Source of the DNA: Dryocola clanedunensis_A
GTDB taxonomy: Bacteria; Pseudomonadota; Gammaproteobacteria; Enterobacterales; Enterobacteriaceae
Direction: 5' to 3' (one strand)
DNA: 64,000 nucleotides
NCBI GenBank assembly: GCA_038405435.1
Contig: JBBYHZ010000006.1
The translations under genes and the position numbers were made by a program. Shown piece after piece: positions 8,114 to 16,218 of the stretch (positions are counted from its first letter, which is position 1; every line of letters begins with the position of its first letter). The notes beneath the pieces are model-generated. The model was given only the letters and a program-made list of their open reading frames with translations. It had not been told where the DNA came from and did no database searches.

Positions 8114-8144
8114 TGTTACACTCTGGAGCTTACTCCAGAGTCAA
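8114..8144 (-). promoter_or_regulatory. zntA promoter with ZntR operator
   Basis: The palindrome ACTCTGGAG-CTT-ACTCCAGAGT (8120-8141) is almost identical to the E. coli ZntR site. It fills a 20-bp spacer between -35 TTGACT and -10 TAACAT on the minus strand. Overlong spacers of 19-20 bp are the hallmark of MerR-family activation by DNA distortion. ZntR itself is not in this window. Confidence 0.9.
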
Positions 8145-8159
8145 GAGGGTTTACGCGAA

Positions 8160-8786
8160 TTAAATGTATAACGCCCGCACGATCATAAAGTGACCGGCAA
8201 AGTAGCAGGCGGCAGCGATGGCGCTGTCGGCGGTAAAGCGGCGGCGGTAGTGGCTACCCAGCCAGACGATATTACCGAGCAGCAGCAGCGCCGCGCCCAC
8301 AAACCCGGAGAAGCTGGCGCTGGTAGGGCGGAAGAAGTAAAGCTCACCGGCAAGCCATACCATCACCAGCGTCATGCCGATAAAGGTCATGATTGGCCAG
8401 CGGAAAGTCTCCAGCCGGGTCCAGATCAGCGCCACCAGCAGCGCGCCGACGATCAGCAGGGCCAGCGGCAGCGGCCAGAAGAACGAGAAGGTCATCTGGC
8501 TGGCGAAATAGAGGGTATAGAGCAGGTGCGACAGGAAAAATGCGCCGATCGCGTACAGCATGCGCTGGGTCGGCAGCAGGGTCAGGGCGTCGCCCACCAG
8601 CGTTGCCAGCAGGCCCGCGAGAATTAAGTAGCCGGTGGCTTCGAACATCGGCGCCTGCCAGGCCAGCAGCAGTAAAAGCAGCAGCGTAACTGGCTTAAAA
8701 ACCCAGCGTTGCCAGGAAGGGCCGCGGTAGGAGGCGTCGACGTAGAGCCACCCCGAAAAGAATACAGCGATAAATGACCAAAGCAT
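8160..8786 (-). CDS. yhhN: YhhN/TMEM86-family membrane protein
   Basis: 208 aa with about eight hydrophobic helices, aligning end to end with E. coli YhhN. The start at MLWSFIAV matches E. coli; 24 additional in-frame codons upstream are not conserved. The family is related to eukaryotic TMEM86 lysoplasmalogenases, so hydrolysis of lysoplasmalogen-type lipids has been proposed, but the bacterial function is uncertain. It lies upstream of zntA on the same strand, but zntA has its own ZntR promoter in the 83-bp gap between them. Confidence 0.85.
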   Translation of the reverse strand: MLWSFIAVFFSGWLYVDASYRGPSWQRWVFKPVTLLLLLLLAWQAPMFEATGYLILAGLLATLVGDALTLLPTQRMLYAIGAFFLSHLLYTLYFASQMTFSFFWPLPLALLIVGALLVALIWTRLETFRWPIMTFIGMTLVMVWLAGELYFFRPTSASFSGFVGAALLLLGNIVWLGSHYRRRFTADSAIAAACYFAGHFMIVRALYI

Positions 8787-8927
8787 GGCGTGTCCCTTTT
8801 GTAATTGTTGGCGTACGGCACGGTCGCCCGTGTTTCTTCCCTTGAGTCTAGTGGTCAACGCCGGGTGATGACAACGCCCGGACGTGCGGGGTATTCTTAA
8901 AAGTGCCTGACAATATGAGAAAAAACC

Positions 8928-9293
8928 ATGAGCAAGCCGCCAGTTATCTTTATAGCAATCATCGTGTTAATCGTGGTTGCCGCCTCTTTTCGCTTTATGC
9001 ATCAGCGTCGCCAGAACGCCGAAAATGACGCCGCGCCGCTGAGCCAGAAAAGCGTAGTTGTCTCTACAAAACGTGAAAAGCCTGCCAATGACCGACGCTC
9101 GCGCCAGCGCGACGTGACGCCTGCCGGGGAGGCAATGCGGTATGAAGTGTGGTTCCGTCCGCAGGCGGGTGGCATGGAGCTGAAAATGCGCGTGCAGGCC
9201 GCGCAGTATCATGAAATGAGCGTGGGGGATAAGGGAACTTTGCAATACAAAGGGACGCGCTTTATCGGCTTCGTCCCTGACACCACGCAGTAA
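8928..9293 (+). CDS. yhhM: DUF2500 family protein YhhM
   Basis: 121 aa. One N-terminal membrane helix (residues 5-20, VIFIAIIVLIVVAASF) is followed by a basic linker and a small beta-rich domain ending in GTLQYKGTRFIGFVPD. It matches the YhhM family of unknown function, probably anchored in the inner membrane with the domain outside the cytoplasm. It is convergent with yhhL (7-bp gap) and divergent from yhhN. I can give no function. Confidence 0.82.
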   Translation: MSKPPVIFIAIIVLIVVAASFRFMHQRRQNAENDAAPLSQKSVVVSTKREKPANDRRSRQRDVTPAGEAMRYEVWFRPQAGGMELKMRVQAAQYHEMSVGDKGTLQYKGTRFIGFVPDTTQ

Positions 9294-9300
9294 TGTGCGC

Positions 9301-9573
9301 TTACTTACTCCCCTGACGCAGCTTCTTCTGCCACGCCAGCAGTTCAAACACGCCGAAGACGAAAATCTTAAACTGCTGCAGGCGGCTCAGCGGCGGTGCG
9401 TCTTTGGGCTGGGTCGACTTCAGCAGCGCCAGCTGCATGCCGTGCATCAGCACGGTGAAGATCAGCGCTACGTTGACAAAAATGTTCAGCGGACGCGGGA
9501 ACGGATGGACGATATTCAGCAGCAAAAATGCCCACACGAACAGCATCAGCAGTCTGCCTATGTTAATCAGCAC
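9301..9573 (-). CDS. yhhL: DUF1145 family membrane protein YhhL
   Basis: 90 aa with two to three hydrophobic segments and a basic C-terminus (LLAWQKKLRQGSK). It matches E. coli YhhL (DUF1145), an inner-membrane protein of unknown role. It follows rsmD on the same strand with an 11-bp gap, so it is probably co-transcribed with the methyltransferase gene, as in E. coli. Confidence 0.83.
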   Translation of the reverse strand: MLINIGRLLMLFVWAFLLLNIVHPFPRPLNIFVNVALIFTVLMHGMQLALLKSTQPKDAPPLSRLQQFKIFVFGVFELLAWQKKLRQGSK

Positions 9574-9584
9574 GGTATTTCTCC

Positions 9585-10169
9585 TCAGGCTTCGCGAAGA
9601 TAAAGACGATAGGCGACCTGACCGGCCACTTTCTCACGGTGTAATGTCCAGCTCGCAGGAACCGGCGGCATACCGTTCTCCACTTCACTTTCCACATAAA
9701 TCAGGGCGTCTTCCGTCAGCCAGCCGTTGGTTTCCAGCAGCGTTAACGTCTCTTCCAGAAGCCCCTTACGGAACGGCGGATCGACAAACACGATGCTGTG
9801 CGGTGTGCCAGGCTGCGCCAGATAATTCAGGGTGTTGGTATTCGCCACCCTGCCGTTATCCGCTTTGAGCGTCAGCAGATTTTTCTGTAATTGCGCCGAA
9901 ACGCTGCGGTCCATCTCCAGCAGCGTAGCGCTTGCCGCGTAGCGTGACAGCGCTTCCAGTCCCAGCGCGCCGCTGCCCGCGAAGCAGTCCAGCACGCTGG
10001 CGTCGACCATCGACGGTGCCAGCCAGTTAAACAGGGTTTCGCGCACCCGGTCGGTGGTCGGGCGCAGCCCCGGGCTGTCCGGAACCGGAAGTTTACGGCC
10101 GCGCCACTGCCCGCCGATGATGCGGATTTGGCCGGTGCCGGAGGATTGGGGTTTCTTCATGAGACTCAC
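9585..10169 (-). CDS. rsmD: 16S rRNA (guanine966-N2)-methyltransferase
   Basis: 194 aa, close to E. coli RsmD. It methylates G966 in the 16S rRNA of the assembled 30S subunit using S-adenosylmethionine. The AdoMet-binding motif is VLDCFAGSGALGLEALSR (about residues 59-76) and the amino-methyltransferase motif is DPPF (130-133). The gene is divergent from ftsY with 185 bp between starts, and leads into yhhL. Confidence 0.93.
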   Translation of the reverse strand: MSLMKKPQSSGTGQIRIIGGQWRGRKLPVPDSPGLRPTTDRVRETLFNWLAPSMVDASVLDCFAGSGALGLEALSRYAASATLLEMDRSVSAQLQKNLLTLKADNGRVANTNTLNYLAQPGTPHSIVFVDPPFRKGLLEETLTLLETNGWLTEDALIYVESEVENGMPPVPASWTLHREKVAGQVAYRLYLREA

Positions 10170-10354
10170 TGGGATGCGATTTTTGTCGGCTATTCTAACG
10201 GCGCTGCGGATGCGGGGAAACCTTAATCCGCCAGAGTGCCGTAAGCGTCTGGAAAGTGATAGACTAACATATTCAATCGACGATTATTTTCAGTGCCCGG
10301 AGCCTGTGCGATCGGGTCTGTGCCATGAATCAACAGCGAGGAGTACATTCGCAA

Positions 10355-11941
10355 ATGGCGAAAGACAAAAAACGTGGCTTTTTTTCCTGGTTGGGCTTTG
10401 GTCAGAAAGAGCAGGAACCGGAACAGGAACCAGAACAAAAATCAGAACAGGAACAGCCGGTTGCCGAAGAGATTGCTGAGCAGAATGCAGAGCAAATCGC
10501 TGAACAAATCGAAGAGGCAGAGCAGCCTGCTGCCGGGGAAAAGCCTGAACAAGAAGCGGAGCCTGAACCGCTAGCCGCGCACTCCCCGCAGGAAACGGAA
10601 GCCTTTGCCCAGGACGTCGTGGAAGTCAGCGAAAAGCTGGTTGAAGAGGCACCCGAGCCGCAGGCCGTACGCGAAGCTGAAGCAGAGCCAGTAGCTGAGC
10701 ATATAGTCGTTCCTGAGCCACAGCCTGAAATCATTGAGCCAGAGCCTGTTGCTCAGCAGCAGGCGGTCATTGAGCATGAAGAGCTGCCGCTGCCGGAAGA
10801 GATCGCCGAAGAGACCGTTGCAAGCGAGCCTGAGCCAGAAGAGTGGCTGGCCGAGCAGGAGCAGGCCGCCGACGAAACCGTCGCCGAAATCGAAGAAGTG
10901 ATTGCCGCGCACGTCGACTATGCCCCTGTAGAAGAGTCGCCTGCCGAAGTTATCGAGCCAGAAGAAGAGGCGGATGAAGCCGCGCAGGAAGACGCCCAGC
11001 AGGAACAGGAGAGGCCAACCAAAGAAGGTTTCTTTGCCCGCCTTAAGCGCAGCCTGCTGAAAACTAAGCAAAATCTCGGTTCCGGATTTATCAGCCTGTT
11101 CCGCGGCAAGAAAATCGACGACGATCTGTTTGAAGAGCTGGAAGAGCAGCTGCTGATTGCGGACGTAGGCGTGGAAACCACGCGCAAAATCATTACTAAT
11201 CTGACTGAAAGCGCGAGCCGCAAAGACCTGCGCGATGCGGAAGCGCTGTATGGCCTGCTGAAAGACGAAATGAGCGAGATTCTGGCGAAGGTCGACGAGC
11301 CGCTCAGCGTTGAAGGCAAAACGCCTTTCGTTATTCTGATGGTTGGCGTTAACGGCGTAGGTAAAACTACCACCATCGGTAAGCTGGCGCGTCAGTTCCA
11401 GCAGGAAGGCAAATCGGTCATGCTGGCGGCGGGTGATACCTTCCGTGCGGCGGCCGTTGAACAGCTCCAGGTCTGGGGCCAGCGCAACAATATTCCTGTT
11501 GTCGCTCAGCATACCGGCGCGGATTCCGCATCGGTGATTTTCGATGCCATTCAGGCCGCTAAAGCCCGTGGCGTTGACGTGCTGCTGGCGGATACTGCCG
11601 GGCGCCTGCAGAACAAAGCGCACCTGATGGAAGAGCTGAAGAAAATCGTCCGCGTAATGAAAAAGCTGGACGAAGACGCCCCGCATGAGGTTATGCTCAC
11701 CCTCGATGCCAGCACGGGTCAGAACGCAATAAGCCAGGCGAAGCTGTTCCACGAAGCCGTAGGGCTGACGGGGATCACCCTGACTAAACTGGATGGCACA
11801 GCCAAGGGCGGCGTGATTTTCTCCGTTGCCGACCAGTTTGGCATTCCGATTCGCTATATCGGCGTTGGCGAACGAATTGAGGATTTACGTCCGTTTAAGG
11901 CGGACGATTTTATTGAGGCACTTTTTGCCCGAGAGGATTAA
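10355..11941 (+). CDS. ftsY: Signal recognition particle receptor FtsY
   Basis: 528 aa SRP receptor GTPase, which docks SRP-ribosome complexes at the membrane. The start is the Met of MAKDKKRGFFSW, as in E. coli; a Met ten codons upstream is not conserved. Residues 1-15 are the membrane-binding amphipathic segment. A highly acidic Glu/Gln/Pro/Ala-rich A domain follows to about residue 220, opening with EQEPEQEPEQKSEQEQ. The NG GTPase domain has P-loop GVNGVGKTTT (331-340), DTAGR (413-417) and TKLDG (477-481). First gene of ftsYEX; ftsE starts 2 bp after its stop. The A domain is the only poorly conserved part. Confidence 0.97.
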   Translation: MAKDKKRGFFSWLGFGQKEQEPEQEPEQKSEQEQPVAEEIAEQNAEQIAEQIEEAEQPAAGEKPEQEAEPEPLAAHSPQETEAFAQDVVEVSEKLVEEAPEPQAVREAEAEPVAEHIVVPEPQPEIIEPEPVAQQQAVIEHEELPLPEEIAEETVASEPEPEEWLAEQEQAADETVAEIEEVIAAHVDYAPVEESPAEVIEPEEEADEAAQEDAQQEQERPTKEGFFARLKRSLLKTKQNLGSGFISLFRGKKIDDDLFEELEEQLLIADVGVETTRKIITNLTESASRKDLRDAEALYGLLKDEMSEILAKVDEPLSVEGKTPFVILMVGVNGVGKTTTIGKLARQFQQEGKSVMLAAGDTFRAAAVEQLQVWGQRNNIPVVAQHTGADSASVIFDAIQAAKARGVDVLLADTAGRLQNKAHLMEELKKIVRVMKKLDEDAPHEVMLTLDASTGQNAISQAKLFHEAVGLTGITLTKLDGTAKGGVIFSVADQFGIPIRYIGVGERIEDLRPFKADDFIEALFARED

Positions 11942-11943
11942 CA

Positions 11944-12609
11944 ATGATTCGCTTTGAACACGTCAGTAAAGCCTATCTCGGTGGACGGCAGGCGTTGCAG
12001 GGAGTCACCTTCCACATGCAGCCGGGCGAGATGGCGTTTCTGACCGGCCACTCCGGCGCGGGGAAAAGTACCCTGCTCAAGCTTATCTGCGGCATTGAAC
12101 GGCCAAGCGCCGGGAAGATCTTCTTCAGCGGCCACGATATCAGCCGCCTGAAGAGCCGTGAGGTGCCGTTCCTGCGGCGCCAGATCGGCATGATTTTCCA
12201 GGATCACCACCTGCTGATGGACAGAACCGTCTACGACAACGTGGCTATCCCGCTGATTATCGCCGGTGCCAGCGGGGAAGACATTCGCCGCCGCGTCAGC
12301 GCCGCGCTCGATAAGGTCGGCCTGCTGGATAAAGCGAAAAACTTTCCGATTCAGCTCTCCGGCGGTGAACAGCAGCGCGTGGGTATCGCCCGTGCGGTGG
12401 TGAATAAGCCCGCCGTGCTGCTGGCGGATGAACCAACCGGTAACCTTGACGACGCCCTTTCGGAAGGCATTCTGCGCCTGTTCGAAGAGTTTAACCGCGT
12501 TGGGGTAACGGTTCTGATGGCAACGCACGACATGGGGCTTATCTCTCGTCGCAGCTACCGGATGCTGACGTTAAGCGATGGCCATTTGCATGGAGGCCTC
12601 GGTGAATAA
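11944..12609 (+). CDS. ftsE: Cell division ATP-binding protein FtsE
   Basis: 221 aa ABC ATPase that pairs with FtsX at the septum and controls peptidoglycan amidase activation through EnvC. Walker A is GHSGAGKST (35-43), the signature is LSGGEQQRVGIARA, and Walker B is VLLADEPTGNLDD. The C-terminus (GGLGE) is one residue shorter than in E. coli. The gene overlaps the ftsX start by 8 bp, consistent with coupled translation. Confidence 0.96.
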   Translation: MIRFEHVSKAYLGGRQALQGVTFHMQPGEMAFLTGHSGAGKSTLLKLICGIERPSAGKIFFSGHDISRLKSREVPFLRRQIGMIFQDHHLLMDRTVYDNVAIPLIIAGASGEDIRRRVSAALDKVGLLDKAKNFPIQLSGGEQQRVGIARAVVNKPAVLLADEPTGNLDDALSEGILRLFEEFNRVGVTVLMATHDMGLISRRSYRMLTLSDGHLHGGLGE

Positions 12610-13657
12610 ACGTTCTGCGCTCAACCAAATCAAACGCTTCAGTAACAGACTGGACAAAATCAATAAGCTCAACAAGCTGGGGGATCTGGGTCGCTCGGTG
12701 AAAAAGCGTGGCAAAGGGCCGCAGTCTAAAGCCCGCTCCCTGAAAGGCGGCGTGAACGAACAGTTCCGTTACGCCTGGGAAGGCGCGCTTCAGGATCTGA
12801 AAAGCAAACCGCTGGCCACCTTCCTCACGGTGATGGTTATTGCCATCTCGCTAACCCTGCCGAGCGTCTGCTATATGGTTTACAAGAACGTAAACCAGGC
12901 CGCGACCCAGTATTACCCTTCTCCACAAATTACGGTTTATCTCGATAAGGCGCTGGATGATAACGCGGCGGCGCAGGTCGTCGGGGCTATTCAGGCGGAA
13001 GAGGGCGTCGATAAAGTTAATTATCTCTCCCGCGACGAAGCGCTGGGCGAATTCCGCAACTGGTCGGGCTTCGGCGGCGCGCTGGATATGCTCGAAGAGA
13101 ACCCGCTGCCCGCCGTGGCGGTGGTCAATCCTAAGCTGGATTTCCAGAGCACGGATCATCTGAACACCCTGCGCGACCGGGTGGCACGTATTCACGGCGT
13201 GGATGAAGTGCGCATGGACGACAGCTGGTTTGCCCGCCTTGCCGCATTGACCGGCCTGGTAGGGCGTGTTGCGGCGATGATTGGCCTGCTGATGGTTGCC
13301 GCGGTCTTCCTGGTGATTGGTAACTCGGTGCGCCTGAGCATCTTCGCCCGTCGTGATTCCATAAACGTGCAGAAACTCATTGGTGCAACGGATGGATTTA
13401 TCCTGCGTCCGTTCCTCTACGGCGGTGCGCTGCTGGGCTTTAGCGGCGCACTGTTATCGCTGATTTTGTCCGAAATCCTCGTGCTCAGGCTGTCGTCGGC
13501 GGTGACCGACGTTGCCCAGGTCTTCGGCACAAAATTCGATATTTCTGGCTTAGGCTTCGACGAATGTCTGCTGTTACTGCTGGTGTCCGCCATGATTGGC
13601 TGGCTGGCCGCCTGGCTTGCCACCGTACAACATTTACGTCGTTTTACCCCAGAGTAA
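12602..13657 (+). CDS. ftsX: Cell division protein FtsX
   Basis: 351 aa with four membrane helices and a periplasmic domain (about residues 93-220) that contacts EnvC. The GTG at 12602 is chosen: GGAGG lies five bases upstream and VNKRSALNQI matches the E. coli N-terminus MNKRDAIN. A Met at 12590 in the same frame lacks a good ribosome site. The first 65 residues are basic and diverged from E. coli (repeated NKL and KRGKG-type motifs), while the rest is near-identical. It overlaps ftsE. A long hairpin follows before rpoH. Confidence 0.93.
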   Translation: MNKRSALNQIKRFSNRLDKINKLNKLGDLGRSVKKRGKGPQSKARSLKGGVNEQFRYAWEGALQDLKSKPLATFLTVMVIAISLTLPSVCYMVYKNVNQAATQYYPSPQITVYLDKALDDNAAAQVVGAIQAEEGVDKVNYLSRDEALGEFRNWSGFGGALDMLEENPLPAVAVVNPKLDFQSTDHLNTLRDRVARIHGVDEVRMDDSWFARLAALTGLVGRVAAMIGLLMVAAVFLVIGNSVRLSIFARRDSINVQKLIGATDGFILRPFLYGGALLGFSGALLSLILSEILVLRLSSAVTDVAQVFGTKFDISGLGFDECLLLLLVSAMIGWLAAWLATVQHLRRFTPE

Positions 13658-13675
13658 AAAATTTTTGATATACTT

Positions 13676-13709
13676 CTCCCCTGCTACGATGTACCCGTCA
13701 GCAGGGGAG
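13676..13709 (+). other. Hairpin in the ftsX-rpoH gap
   Basis: Perfect 10-bp arms CTCCCCTGCT and AGCAGGGGAG enclose a 14-base loop. There is no T-run after it, so it is more likely a processing or attenuation hairpin than a classical terminator. Confidence 0.5.
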
Positions 13710-13768
13710 CAAGTCCCACCCCGGTCCGCTAACTCACCTGCTATGCTTCATTGTGCTGTCACATTTTG

Positions 13769-13822
13769 TGTGTAATCTATACACAGCCATACATTGAACT
13801 TGTGGATAAGATCACTGTCTGA
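13769..13822 (+). promoter_or_regulatory. rpoH promoter region: sigma-E promoter, DnaA box, CRP-like palindrome
   Basis: A sigma-E-type promoter is visible: -35 GAACTT at 13796-13801, 16-bp spacer, -10 TCTGA at 13818-13822. It corresponds to E. coli rpoH P3. A perfect DnaA box (TGTGGATAA, 13801-13809) overlaps it, as in E. coli, where DnaA represses this region. Upstream, TGTGTA-ATCTA-TACACA (13769-13785) is a palindrome that could serve CRP/CytR or act as a second, weaker DnaA box. Heat or envelope stress can thus feed sigma32 synthesis. Confidence 0.8.
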
Positions 13823-13925
13823 GAGTAGTGTGAATGGTACGGTTTGGCGCCCTGACGTGGAGTCAGCGCCTTTGCCCTGTAAATCGTTGTGGCAACCTGT
13901 ACGTAATCTCTAAGAGAGGGTTTGA

Positions 13926-14780
13926 ATGACCAAAGATATGCATACTTTAGCTTTAGCCCCTGTTGGTAACCTGGAATCCTATATCCGGGCTGCTAACACC
14001 TGGCCGATGTTAACGGCTGAGGAAGAGAAGGAGCTGGCTGAAAAGCTGCATTACCAGGGCGATCTGGAAGCAGCGAAAAGGCTGATCCTGTCTCACCTGC
14101 GCTTTGTTGTTCACATCGCTCGTAACTATTCGGGCTACGGCCTGCCGCAGGCGGACCTCATCCAGGAAGGTAACATCGGCCTGATGAAAGCCGTGCGCCG
14201 CTTCAACCCGGAAGTGGGTGTGCGTCTGGTCTCCTTTGCCGTGCACTGGATCAAAGCTGAAATTCACGAATACGTACTGCGTAACTGGCGTATTGTGAAA
14301 GTCGCTACGACTAAAGCTCAGCGTAAGCTGTTCTTTAACCTGCGTAAAAGCAAGCAGCGTCTGGGCTGGTTTAACCAGGACGAAGTGGAAATGGTCGCCA
14401 GCGAGCTGGGGGTTTCCAGCAAAGACGTGCGTGAAATGGAATCCCGCATGGCGGCGCAGGACATGACCTTTGACATGGGCAACGATGACGATGCCGACAG
14501 CGCGCCAATGGCCCCGGTTCTGTTCTTACAGGACAAAACGTCTAACTTTGCCGACGGCATCGAAGACGACAACTGGGAATCCCACGCCGCTGACAAACTC
14601 AGCGATGCCATGCTGGGCCTGGACGAGCGTAGCCAGGACATCATCCGCGCACGCTGGTTAGACGAAGACAACAAGAGCACGTTGCAGGAGCTCGCAGACC
14701 GCTACGGCGTCTCCGCAGAGCGTGTTCGCCAGCTTGAAAAGAACGCGATGAAAAAGTTGCGCATGGCTATCGAAGCCTGA
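13926..14780 (+). CDS. rpoH: RNA polymerase sigma factor RpoH (sigma32)
   Basis: 284 aa heat-shock sigma factor. Region 2 runs through LSHLRFVVHIARNY, the core-binding/-10 segment QADLIQEGNIGLMKAVRRF, and YVLRNWRIVKVATTKAQ. The RpoH box QRKLFFNLR starts at residue 132. The region 4.2 helix-turn-helix is TLQELADRYGVSAERVRQL near the C-terminus. Alternating conserved and diverged stretches match E. coli RpoH. Translation in E. coli is controlled by an mRNA thermosensor covering the start and early coding region; this part is well conserved here, but folding was not computed. Followed by a strong terminator. Confidence 0.97.
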   Translation: MTKDMHTLALAPVGNLESYIRAANTWPMLTAEEEKELAEKLHYQGDLEAAKRLILSHLRFVVHIARNYSGYGLPQADLIQEGNIGLMKAVRRFNPEVGVRLVSFAVHWIKAEIHEYVLRNWRIVKVATTKAQRKLFFNLRKSKQRLGWFNQDEVEMVASELGVSSKDVREMESRMAAQDMTFDMGNDDDADSAPMAPVLFLQDKTSNFADGIEDDNWESHAADKLSDAMLGLDERSQDIIRARWLDEDNKSTLQELADRYGVSAERVRQLEKNAMKKLRMAIEA

Positions 14781-14800
14781 GTTTTTCAAGCCAGATAAAA

Positions 14801-14825
14801 AACCGCCTCCCGGGGCGGTTTTTTT
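14801..14825 (+). terminator. rpoH terminator
   Basis: AACCGCC / GGCGGTT arms around a short CG-rich loop, followed by a run of T, 20 bp after the rpoH stop. Confidence 0.9.
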
Positions 14826-14951
14826 ATGCCCGCGCTATCCCCTTCTCAAACGTGACAAAATTGTTATTCCAAAAAGCCCAAAATCGGGTATGTTTTTAGC
14901 ACGGAGTGCGGCGATGGCCTGCGCGGTAATCTCCACATCAAAAAAACAGTG

Positions 14952-14987
14952 CCAAAACAACACAACAAAGACCAATCACAATAAGAA
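14952..14987 (+). promoter_or_regulatory. CA-rich livJ leader, candidate GcvB target
   Basis: The stretch just before the livJ ribosome site is almost only A and C and contains ACAACACAACAAAG. Such C/A-rich leaders are the known pairing target of the G/U-rich R1 region of the sRNA GcvB, and livJ is an established GcvB target in Salmonella and E. coli. The gcvB gene is not in this window. Confidence 0.55.
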
Positions 14988-15001
14988 CGGGGATTCTCAG
15001 G

Positions 15002-16105
15002 ATGAAAATGAAGGGCAAAGCCTTACTGGCTGGTTGTATCGCGCTCGCAATGAGCAATGCGGCATTCGCTAAGGATATTAAAGTTGCGGTTGTCGGCGCC
15101 ATGTCCGGCCCGGTTGCCCAGTACGGCGACCAGGAATTCACCGGTGCAGAGCAGGCCGTTGCGGATATTAACGCCAAAGGCGGCATTAAAGGCGACAAGC
15201 TGGTCATCACCAAATACGACGACGCCTGCGACCCGAAACAAGCGGTAGCGGTTGCCAACAAAGTGGTTAACGACGGCATCAAATACGTTATCGGCCACCT
15301 GTGCTCTTCTTCCACACAGCCCGCGTCTGATATCTATGAAGACGAAGGCATTCTGATGATCACTCCTGCGGCAACGGCGCCAGAGCTGACGTCACGTGGT
15401 TACAAACTGACCCTGCGTACCACAGGTCTGGATTCCGACCAGGGGCCAACCGCGGCGAAGTATATTCTTGAACACGTGAAGCCGAAAAACATCGCGGTCA
15501 TTCACGATAAGCAGCAGTACGGCGAAGGCCTGGCGCGTTCCGTTCAGGACAGCCTGAAGAAGGGCGGTGCTAACGTGGTGTTCTTTGACGGCATCACCGC
15601 AGGCGAGAAAGACTTCTCCACGCTGGTGGCGCGCCTGAAGAAAGAGAATATCGATTTTGTTTACTACGGCGGCTACCACCCGGAGATGGGCCAGATCCTG
15701 CGTCAGTCCCGCGCGGCAGGCCTGAAAACTCAGTTTATGGGCCCGGAAGGCGTGGCGAACGTTTCGCTGTCTAACATTGCCGGCGCATCCGCTGAAGGCC
15801 TGTTAGTGACCAAGCCGAAGAACTACGACCAGGTTCCTGCTAACAAACCTGTTGTAGATGCGATCAAAGCGAAGAAACAGGATCCAAGCGGTGCATTCGT
15901 GTGGACTACCTACGCTGCGTTGCAGTCTCTGGCGGCTGGTCTGAATAAGTCAGAAGATCCTGCTGAAATTGCTACGTATCTGAAAGCCAGCTCGGTGGAT
16001 ACCGTTATGGGCCCGCTGTCCTGGGATCAGAAAGGTGACCTGAAGGGCTTTGAGTTCGGCGTCTTTACCTGGCATGCCGACGGTACAGCGACCGACGCTA
16101 AGTAA
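15002..16105 (+). CDS. livJ: Leu/Ile/Val-binding protein LivJ
   Basis: 367 aa periplasmic binding protein for branched-chain amino acids, serving the LivHMGF ABC transporter. A 23-residue signal peptide ends SNAAFA, after which the mature protein begins KDIKVAVVGAMSGP. Conserved features include the disulfide Cys pair in YDDACDP and GHLCSSSTQPA, and the YYGGYHPEMGQILRQ hinge region. It is its own transcription unit with a terminator, separated from livKHMGF by panM on the opposite strand. Very close to LivK, including blocks identical over tens of residues. Confidence 0.95.
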   Translation: MKMKGKALLAGCIALAMSNAAFAKDIKVAVVGAMSGPVAQYGDQEFTGAEQAVADINAKGGIKGDKLVITKYDDACDPKQAVAVANKVVNDGIKYVIGHLCSSSTQPASDIYEDEGILMITPAATAPELTSRGYKLTLRTTGLDSDQGPTAAKYILEHVKPKNIAVIHDKQQYGEGLARSVQDSLKKGGANVVFFDGITAGEKDFSTLVARLKKENIDFVYYGGYHPEMGQILRQSRAAGLKTQFMGPEGVANVSLSNIAGASAEGLLVTKPKNYDQVPANKPVVDAIKAKKQDPSGAFVWTTYAALQSLAAGLNKSEDPAEIATYLKASSVDTVMGPLSWDQKGDLKGFEFGVFTWHADGTATDAK

Positions 16106-16115
16106 GGTTTGATGG

Positions 16116-16140
16116 ACCCGCCCGTCAGGGCGGGTTTTTT
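16116..16140 (+). terminator. livJ terminator
   Basis: ACCCGCCC / GGGCGGGT perfect 8-bp stem with a GTCA loop, followed by T6. Confidence 0.92.
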
Positions 16141-16212
16141 GGTGGATGACGCTAGCGCTTATTCACCCTACAAATGCGTTGCGCAGGTCGGATAAGCCTG
16201 CGTCATCCGTCA
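16141..16212. repeat. REP-type pair between livJ and panM
   Basis: Two head-to-head units: GGTGGATGACGCTAGCGC... ending TTCACCCTAC (16141-16171), and CAGGTCGGATAAGCCTGCG... ending ATCCGTCAC (16185-16213). Both belong to the repeat families found elsewhere in the window. Slightly degenerate palindromes. Confidence 0.7.
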
Positions 16213-16218
16213 CATATT

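Noticed and set aside
10571..11752. 393-codon open frame antisense to ftsY
   Set aside because: Shadow of the acidic and GTPase coding sequence; low-complexity Leu/Phe/Arg composition mirrors the Glu-rich codons.
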